Assembly: GCA_019348335.1 (NCBI GenBank)
Contig: JAHWJR010000051.1
Location: 1 to 10,632 of the forward strand
Source: Actinomycetota bacterium
GTDB lineage: Bacteria > Actinomycetota > Acidimicrobiia > Acidimicrobiales > CADCSY01
Direction of reading: 5' to 3'
Length of the DNA: 10,632 bases
Below, in pieces: positions 6,649-10,632 of this stretch (the stretch's first letter is position 1; each line of letters begins with the position of its first letter). The notes beneath the pieces were generated by a model. It saw only the letters and a list, made by a program, of their open reading frames with translations. It was not told the origin of the DNA and did not search any database. Both the position numbers and the translations under genes were made by a program.

Positions 6649-6664
6649 TGACGTTTTGGTGACG
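6649..6664. promoter_or_regulatory. Direct repeat TGACG-N6-TGACG beside the LPxTG promoter
   Basis: Two TGACG copies start 11 bases apart, about one helical turn, immediately upstream of the -35 box of the minus-strand promoter. OmpR/PhoP-type response regulators bind direct repeats of this period next to the -35, so an activator site is possible. Confidence 0.3.
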
Positions 6665-6718
6665 ATCCGTGGTGGCGGGGACGCCGAGCGCGTCCGGAGC
6701 CGTCGCCGGGCGCAGCGG

Positions 6719-6724
6719 TACGAT
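6719..6724 (+). promoter_or_regulatory. Possible -10 box TACGAT for lemA-htpX
   Basis: TACGAT lies 26 nt before ATG 6751. With no visible -35 the call is weak. Unlike the leaderless candidates, this position would leave a short leader of about 20 nt that includes the ribosome binding site GAGGAG (6741-6746). Confidence 0.33.
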
Positions 6725-6750
6725 GGTGGTTCTTCGACCCGAGGAGCGCG

Positions 6751-7302
6751 ATGACCATCGTCTGGATCCTGCTGGGCATCGTCGTCCTGCTCGGCGTGTA
6801 CGCCGTCGTCCTCTACAACGGCCTCATCAAGCTGCGGAACCGCATCGAGAACGCCTGGGCCCAGATCGACGTGCAGCTGCGCCGGCGCTACGACCTCATC
6901 CCCAACCTGGTGGAGACGGTCAAGGCGTACGCCACCCACGAGCGGGAGACGCTCGAGTCGGTGACCCGTGCCCGGGCCGCCGCCATCAACGCCGGCTCGG
7001 TGGGGGAGCAGGCCCAAGCCGAGAACATGGTCACGTCGGCGCTGAAGTCCCTGTTCGCGGTGTCCGAGGCCTATCCCGACCTCAAGGCCAACCAGAACTT
7101 CCTGCAGTTGCAGGAGGAGCTGAGCGGCACCGAGGGCCGCATCTCCTACGCCCGGCAGTTCTACAACGACACCGTCTTCCGCTACAACACCAAGATCCAG
7201 TCGTTCCCCGCCCTGCTGATCGCCGGGCCGCTGCAGTTCCGGCCGCGGGAGTACTTCGAGGCCGACGACACGTCGCGCGGGCCCGTCCAGGTCGAGTTCT
7301 AA
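6751..7302 (+). CDS. lemA: LemA family membrane protein
   Basis: The 183-residue product has one N-terminal transmembrane helix (about 3-22) followed by the helical LemA domain. Hallmarks are LYNGLIKLRNRIENAW (21-36), QLRRRYDLIPNLVETVK (42-58), the HERETLESVT segment, AYPDLKANQNF (107-117), LQEEL and ISYARQFYND (131-140), with a closing FPALLIAG. Length is normal for the family. GAGGAG lies 4 nt before ATG 6751. LemA proteins have no firmly established biochemical role. They are often encoded next to the HtpX membrane protease, as here, and are thought to act with membrane stress or proteolysis. The next gene starts within 30 nt in the same direction and, unusually, in the same reading frame, so the two form an operon. 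Confidence 0.95.
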   Translation: MTIVWILLGIVVLLGVYAVVLYNGLIKLRNRIENAWAQIDVQLRRRYDLIPNLVETVKAYATHERETLESVTRARAAAINAGSVGEQAQAENMVTSALKSLFAVSEAYPDLKANQNFLQLQEELSGTEGRISYARQFYNDTVFRYNTKIQSFPALLIAGPLQFRPREYFEADDTSRGPVQVEF

Positions 7303-7329
7303 CCGCCGGCCGACTCCGCGAGTCCCCCG

Positions 7330-8238
7330 CTGTACGACCAGGTCACCGCCAACAAGCGCCGGTCGGCGCTGCTCGTCGCCGCCTTCGTGGGCCTGGTCGC
7401 CCTCGTGGCGTGGGCCTTCCATCTGCTGCTGGGCTACGGGATGGCCGGCCTGGTCGTGGCCGTGGTGGCGGCGGGGGCCACCAGCTTCGCCGCCTGGTGG
7501 GGCAGCGACACCATCGCCTTGCGCATGAGCCACGCCCGCCCCGCCGACGAGGTGGAGCACGCCCGCCTGCACAACCTCGTCGAAGGCCTGTGCATCGCCG
7601 GCGGACTGCCCAAGCCCCGGCTCTACGTGGTCGAGGACGACGCTCCCAACGCCTTCGCCACCGGGCGGGACCCGCGCCACGCCGCGGTGGCCGTCACCAC
7701 CGGACTGCTGCAAAAGCTCAACAGAGTCGAGCTCGAGGGCGTCCTGGCCCACGAGCTGAGCCACATCAAGAACTACGACACGCTGGTGTCGACGTTGGCC
7801 GTCACTCTGGTCGGCGTGATGGTGCTCCTGTCCGACTTCGCCCTGCGCTTCCTGTGGTGGGGCGGTCCCCGCCACCGTGACGACCGGGTGGCGGGCGCCG
7901 GCCCGGCGGCCGTCCTCGGCCTGGTGGGGATCGCCCTTCTCGTCCTGGCGCCGCTGGTGGGACGGCTGATGCAGTTCGCCGTGAGCCGCCGCCGTGAGCT
8001 GCTGGCCGACGCCACCGGGGTCTCGCTGACGCGCTACCCGCCCGGGCTCGTCTCGGCGCTGGAGAAGCTCCGCGACGACACCACGGTGGTGCACTCGGCG
8101 TCGCGCGCCACGGCCCATCTCTGGATCGAGTCGCCGCTCGCCCACGCATCGTCCGAGGGGCGGGGGGTGCGCCTCAACCGGTTGTTCGACACCCACCCGC
8201 CCCTGGAGGAGCGCATCGCCGCCCTCCGGGAGATCTGA
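7330..8238 (+). CDS. htpX: HtpX-type M48 membrane zinc metalloprotease (probable CTG start)
   Basis: With a CTG start the product has 302 residues and begins LYDQVTANKRRSALL, the usual start of actinobacterial HtpX proteins. Hydrophobic segments lie at about 11-35, 36-55, 153-170 and 187-212. The catalytic motif is HELSH (H141, E142, H145), with the third zinc ligand at E223 in RRRELLADATG. NAFATGRD (107-114) and the closing FDTHPPLEERI are also typical. HtpX cleaves misfolded or damaged membrane proteins. The only ATG, GTG or TTG in frame after the lemA stop and before the conserved domain is GTG 7387. Starting there would remove the conserved N-terminus and half of the first helix. CTG 7330 restores the normal length but has no clear ribosome binding site; coupling to lemA, 27 nt upstream, may help. 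Product identity is sure, the start is inferred. Confidence 0.9.
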   Translation: MYDQVTANKRRSALLVAAFVGLVALVAWAFHLLLGYGMAGLVVAVVAAGATSFAAWWGSDTIALRMSHARPADEVEHARLHNLVEGLCIAGGLPKPRLYVVEDDAPNAFATGRDPRHAAVAVTTGLLQKLNRVELEGVLAHELSHIKNYDTLVSTLAVTLVGVMVLLSDFALRFLWWGGPRHRDDRVAGAGPAAVLGLVGIALLVLAPLVGRLMQFAVSRRRELLADATGVSLTRYPPGLVSALEKLRDDTTVVHSASRATAHLWIESPLAHASSEGRGVRLNRLFDTHPPLEERIAALREI

Positions 8239-8289
8239 GCCGGCAGGCCTGCGGATGGTCACTGCCGTGAGCCGGTGCCCGTGGGCCGC

Positions 8290-8295
8290 GATACT
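8290..8295 (+). promoter_or_regulatory. -10 box GATACT before the DUF3048 gene, probable leaderless start
   Basis: GATACT (ATA and the final T match consensus) ends 6 nt before GTG 8302, the spacing of a leaderless start. It favours GTG 8302 over GTG 8275, which lies upstream of this box. Confidence 0.42.
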
Positions 8296-8301
8296 GCACG
8301 G

Positions 8302-9354
8302 GTGAACACTCGCCGCATCGCCGTCGCCGTCGCCGCTGTCCTCGTCCTGCTGGGAGGGGTGGTGGCGGCCGTCCTCCTCTCGGGGGGAGACGGCGAGCAG
8401 GCCGCCGAGGAGACCACCACGACGACGGCGGGCGAGGAGCCGCCGCCGCCCCCGCCGCCCGTGCTGCCGCTCACCGGGCTGCCCGTGGGCGACCCGGTGA
8501 TCGCCGGGCGGCCGGCGCTGCTGGTCAAGGTCGACACCACCCGCAAGGCGCTCGGCCGTCAGAACGGGCTCAACGCCGCCGACGTCGTCTACGTGGAGAT
8601 GGTGGAGGGGGGCGCCACCCGGCTGGCCGCGGTGTACCACTCGGTCGACGCCGACCCGGTGGGGCCGGTCCGTTCCGCCCGTAGCACCGACGTCACGCTC
8701 GCCGCCAACCTCAACCGCCCGCTGTTCGCCTACTCGGGCGCCAACCAGGGTGTGCTCGACCAGGTGCGAGCCGGGAACCTGGTCGACCTGGGCTTCGACG
8801 CCCACCCAGGTCTCTACCAGTCCCGGGGCAGCGGCGTGCTCCGGTTCGTCATCGCCACGCCGGCCTTCTTCGGCGCAGCTCCGCCCGATTCCGGGCCGCC
8901 ACCCCAGTACTTCGCCTTCCGCGCCGAGGGCGAGGGAGTGACGGTCGCCGGCGCCGAGCCCAGCAATGGTGTGGGCATCGCGTATCCGGGCCAGGCCAAC
9001 ACCCAGGTTCGCTACGAGCCCGTGCCCGAGGGATGGGCCCGCAGCCAGGACGGTGCTCCTCACGCCGAGGCCTCCGGCGCCCGGATCACGGCAACCAACG
9101 TCATCGTGCAGTTCGTCGAGTACGGGGACGCCGGGTTCCGGGACGTGACCGGAGCGGCTTCGCCTGAGGCGATCCTCGTGGGCGAGGGCGAGGCGTGGGT
9201 CCTGACCGGGGGCACGCTCGTGCGGGGGCGGTGGTCGCGCCCCGATCCGGGGGCCGTCACCACCTTCACCGACAGCGCCGGCCAGCCGATCGCCCTCACG
9301 CCGGGGCGGACGTGGATCGAGCTCGCCGTTCCGGGGAGCGCCAACCCGCTCTAG
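8302..9354 (+). CDS. Membrane-anchored DUF3048 (YerB-like) protein
   Basis: The 350-residue product has a short basic start (VNTRR), one transmembrane anchor (about 6-27) and a Glu/Thr/Pro linker (about 31-53, with a T run and seven prolines). The DUF3048 region follows (about 54-345). Family marks are VLPLTGLP (54-61), RPALLVKVD, RQNGLNAADVVYVEMVEGGATRL (core 86-108), GPVRSAR (121-127), FAYSGANQGVLD, and a C-terminal part with ITATNVIVQFVEY, GEAWVLTGG, GRW and TPGRTWIEL. Bacillus YerB is a lipoprotein. Here no Cys follows the helix, so the anchor should stay uncleaved and hold the domain outside. The reaction of DUF3048 is unknown to me; an envelope role is inferred. GTG 8302 is preferred over the in-frame GTG 8275 because of the -10 box 6 nt upstream; the alternative adds nine residues. 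Confidence 0.88.
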   Translation: MNTRRIAVAVAAVLVLLGGVVAAVLLSGGDGEQAAEETTTTTAGEEPPPPPPPVLPLTGLPVGDPVIAGRPALLVKVDTTRKALGRQNGLNAADVVYVEMVEGGATRLAAVYHSVDADPVGPVRSARSTDVTLAANLNRPLFAYSGANQGVLDQVRAGNLVDLGFDAHPGLYQSRGSGVLRFVIATPAFFGAAPPDSGPPPQYFAFRAEGEGVTVAGAEPSNGVGIAYPGQANTQVRYEPVPEGWARSQDGAPHAEASGARITATNVIVQFVEYGDAGFRDVTGAASPEAILVGEGEAWVLTGGTLVRGRWSRPDPGAVTTFTDSAGQPIALTPGRTWIELAVPGSANPL

Positions 9355-9398
9355 CCCTCGAGCGCCACGGCCCCTCACGGCGCGAACGTCCCGGACAA

Positions 9399-9418
9399 GA
9401 AGGGACACCTGTCCCTTC
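9399..9418. repeat. Perfect 8-bp inverted repeat GAAGGGAC-ACCT-GTCCCTTC
   Basis: Arms 9399-9406 and 9411-9418 pair perfectly around a 4-base loop. The repeat lies between the DUF3048 stop (9354) and the cupredoxin gene start (9485). Outer GTCCC (9388-9392) and GGGAC (9424-9428) can also pair around it. It could be a weak terminator of the upstream gene (no T-tract follows) or an operator or leader structure of the downstream gene. Confidence 0.5.
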
Positions 9419-9469
9419 CCCTCGGGACAACCTGCCCGGCACCATCCCTCGCGACCGAGGTTGTCGAGC

Positions 9470-9475
9470 AAGGAG
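9470..9475 (+). promoter_or_regulatory. Ribosome binding site AAGGAG that selects ATG 9485
   Basis: AAGGAG lies 9 nt before ATG 9485. It directly abuts the in-frame ATG 9476 and lies downstream of TTG 9461, so neither of those can use it. It therefore fixes the start at 9485. Confidence 0.7.
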
Positions 9476-9484
9476 ATGAGGGGC

Positions 9485-10462
9485 ATGCAGCAAAGATGGT
9501 TCCGCTTGTTGGCGGTGACAGGGCTGGTCGGGCTCGTGCTCGTGGGGTGTGGCGACGACGGCGACGAGGCTGCGACCACGACCACGACCACGACCACGAC
9601 CGCCGACGAGACCACGACCACGGAGTCGGACGAGGCCGGAGGCCAGACGCTCGAGCTCACCGTCACCGGGGACGCCCTGGACGGACTTCCCGCCAGCATC
9701 CCCGGTGGGGTGGTCACCGTGAACCTCGGCGTCGAGCCCCCGGCCGACCCCGATCTCGAGCTGGACTTCTCCAAGGTGGAGGACGGCACGAGCGAGCAGG
9801 ACTTCACCGAGGGGCTGGGAAGCCTCCTCGGCGGCGGCCCCTTCCCCGACTTCATGGAGAACAACGCCGGCGTGGGCGCCGGCGAGTACTCCGTCGTCCT
9901 CGAGCCGGGGTCGTACTTCGTGTGGTTCGAGAAGGGCGGCGAGGACGAGGAAGGCGACGAGGGAGGCGAGGAAGGCGCTGAAGCAGAAGGCGAGGAGGAG
10001 ACGCCTCCCGAAGTCGTCGTCACCGCGCTCACCGTGACCGAGGGCGACGACGGAGGCGAGCTGCCAGAGACGGACGGGACGATCACCGCCGTGGACTACG
10101 GCTTCGAAGTCGACGTGCAGGCGGGGAGCTCCTTCACCTTCCGCAACGACTCGTCGCAGCAGTTCCACCACGCCATCGTGTTCAACTTCGGCACCATCGA
10201 CCGGGCCACGGTCGAGGAGAATTTGCCGGCGTTCTTCGAGGGCGGCCCCGACCAGCCGCCCCCGCCGGCGTTCGCCGACCTCGACTTCGAGAAGCTCGAA
10301 GGGGGGCACTCCGGGGTGTTCGGTCCCGGAGGCTCCGGCACGGCCATCGGCACGTTCCAGTCGGGCAACACCTACGCCGCCGTGTGCTTCATCCAGGACC
10401 GCACGGGTGGCGCCCCTCACGCCATCGCCTACGACATGTTCGAGGTGTTCGAGGTCGAGTAG
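9485..10462 (+). CDS. Lipoprotein with C-terminal cupredoxin-like copper domain
   Basis: The 325-residue product has a lipoprotein signal (MQQRWFRLLAVTG..LVLVGC, lipidated Cys22) and a Thr/Asp/Glu linker (about 23-53, including nine Thr in a row). A first beta-sandwich-like domain follows (about 54-150), then a highly acidic Gly/Glu spacer (151-175) and a second domain (about 185-325). The second carries type 1 copper ligands: HH (228-229), C301, H312 and M318, in a CFIQDRTGGAPH block. Cys-to-His spacing (ten residues between) is longer than in plastocyanin but, from memory, familiar in actinobacterial secreted cupredoxins. The first domain lacks these ligands although its layout echoes the second. 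Likely roles are electron transfer or copper handling at the outer membrane face; no redox partner is nearby. It ends at a strong terminator and seems to be its own transcription unit. Confidence 0.85.
   Translation: MQQRWFRLLAVTGLVGLVLVGCGDDGDEAATTTTTTTTTADETTTTESDEAGGQTLELTVTGDALDGLPASIPGGVVTVNLGVEPPADPDLELDFSKVEDGTSEQDFTEGLGSLLGGGPFPDFMENNAGVGAGEYSVVLEPGSYFVWFEKGGEDEEGDEGGEEGAEAEGEEETPPEVVVTALTVTEGDDGGELPETDGTITAVDYGFEVDVQAGSSFTFRNDSSQQFHHAIVFNFGTIDRATVEENLPAFFEGGPDQPPPPAFADLDFEKLEGGHSGVFGPGGSGTAIGTFQSGNTYAAVCFIQDRTGGAPHAIAYDMFEVFEVE
9574..9601 (+). repeat. Hexanucleotide tandem repeat GACCAC, about 4.7 copies
   Basis: Four full GACCAC units and a partial GACC run in tandem and encode alternating ACC and ACG threonine codons in the linker of the cupredoxin lipoprotein. 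Copy number change would keep the frame and alter linker length by two residues per unit. Confidence 0.8.
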
Positions 10463-10489
10463 CGCAGGGGACGACCACCAGCAGCGACG

Positions 10490-10522
10490 AGGAGGCCCGT
10501 TCCGCCGGAACGGGCCTCCTTT
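10490..10522 (+). terminator. Intrinsic terminator after the cupredoxin lipoprotein gene
   Basis: A perfect 14-bp stem, AGGAGGCCCGTTCC with GGAACGGGCCTCCT, closes a GCC loop and is followed by TT before GCG. It starts 28 nt after the stop codon. It is the clearest terminator in the window. Confidence 0.9.
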
Positions 10523-10554
10523 GCGTCCAGGGAGAGACGGCGAGAGGGCACCGG

Positions 10555-10560
10555 TAGACT
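10555..10560 (+). promoter_or_regulatory. -10 box TAGACT for the gene at 10568, probable leaderless start
   Basis: TAGACT fits TANNNT and ends 7 nt before ATG 10568. It lies just after the terminator at 10490-10522, where a new transcription unit is expected. No Shine-Dalgarno sequence precedes the ATG. Confidence 0.52.
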
Positions 10561-10567
10561 CGGCGTC

Positions 10568-10632
10568 ATGCCTGAGTCCCACCAGTCGGCCCCGTCGGCC
10601 GACCGCCCGCTGACCGGCACCTTCCGAGTCAA
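10568..10632 (+). CDS. Start of an unidentified gene (partial, runs off the window)
   Basis: From ATG 10568 the frame is open to the window end. It gives 21 codons, beginning MPESHQSAPSADRPLTGTF, plus two bases. The polar start shows no signal peptide or membrane helix, so a cytoplasmic product is likely. There is too little sequence to name a family. The call rests on the position after a strong terminator and on the -10 box TAGACT 7 nt before the ATG. An opposite-strand reading of this end is also open, but it runs straight back into the terminator. Confidence 0.5.
   Translation, partial: MPESHQSAPSADRPLTGTFRV

Noticed and set aside
8243..8252. Perfect 10-bp palindrome GCAGGCCTGC just after the htpX stop, considered as a terminator
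   Set aside because: There is no loop and no T-tract. It could be chance in GC-rich sequence and has no promoter element placed around it.
6241..10086. A 1281-codon open frame on the minus strand opposite lemA, htpX, the DUF3048 gene and the cupredoxin gene
   Set aside because: It is antisense to four well-supported genes. Its translation is low-complexity, rich in Arg, Gly and His, with no motif. Long stop-free antisense frames are expected at this GC content.
1..10632. Defence, phage, transposon, CRISPR or secondary-metabolite system
   Set aside because: No nuclease, helicase, integrase, transposase, reverse transcriptase, repeat-spacer pattern or biosynthetic core domain was seen. The genes are envelope and housekeeping types.

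Overview
The window is very GC-rich and almost fully coding. It carries typical actinobacterial envelope genes: an LPxTG wall-anchored protein, a PimA-like glycosyltransferase, an AMIN-like lipoprotein and a LemA/HtpX pair. Codon use and the Thr/Pro/Glu-rich linkers point to a high-GC actinomycete. Class Acidimicrobiia is my best guess, but nothing here (no rRNA, no marker gene) proves it. I see no phage, IS element, CRISPR array, tRNA, rRNA or recognisable defence system. No gene-free stretch exceeds 300 bases; the longest is 6531-6750, a divergent promoter region.

Layout. 1-91: C-terminal end of a GNAT acetyltransferase. 137-196 (-): a 19-residue hydrophobic microprotein with a strong ribosome binding site. 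319-4059 (+): a glycan cluster made of a single-pass Pro-rich protein, a polysaccharide deacetylase fused to a processive GT2 synthase, and a PimA-like GT4. 4085-4747 (-): an AMIN-like lipoprotein, convergent with the GT4. 4780-4805: a terminator hairpin. 4833-6530 (-): a 565-residue secreted LPxTG protein of unknown function. 6531-6750: divergent regulatory region. 6751-8238 (+): lemA-htpX. 8302-9354 (+): an anchored DUF3048 (YerB-like) protein. 9485-10462 (+): a lipoprotein with a C-terminal cupredoxin domain, followed by a strong terminator at 10490-10522. 10568 to the end: start of an unidentified gene.

How the genes work together. Nearly every gene acts at or outside the membrane: glycan synthesis and deacetylation, lipoproteins, a wall-anchored protein and membrane-protein quality control. 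This looks like a housekeeping envelope neighbourhood rather than one defined system.

Most notable signals. (a) Several genes have a TANNNT-type -10 hexamer 6-7 nt before the start codon, the arrangement of leaderless mRNAs. (b) A perfect TGAG-N4-CTCA palindrome occurs in the promoters of two envelope loci. (c) htpX appears to start at a CTG codon. (d) The 19-residue microprotein. (e) The cupredoxin lipoprotein looks internally duplicated, with copper ligands only in the second copy. None of these amounts to a proven new system.
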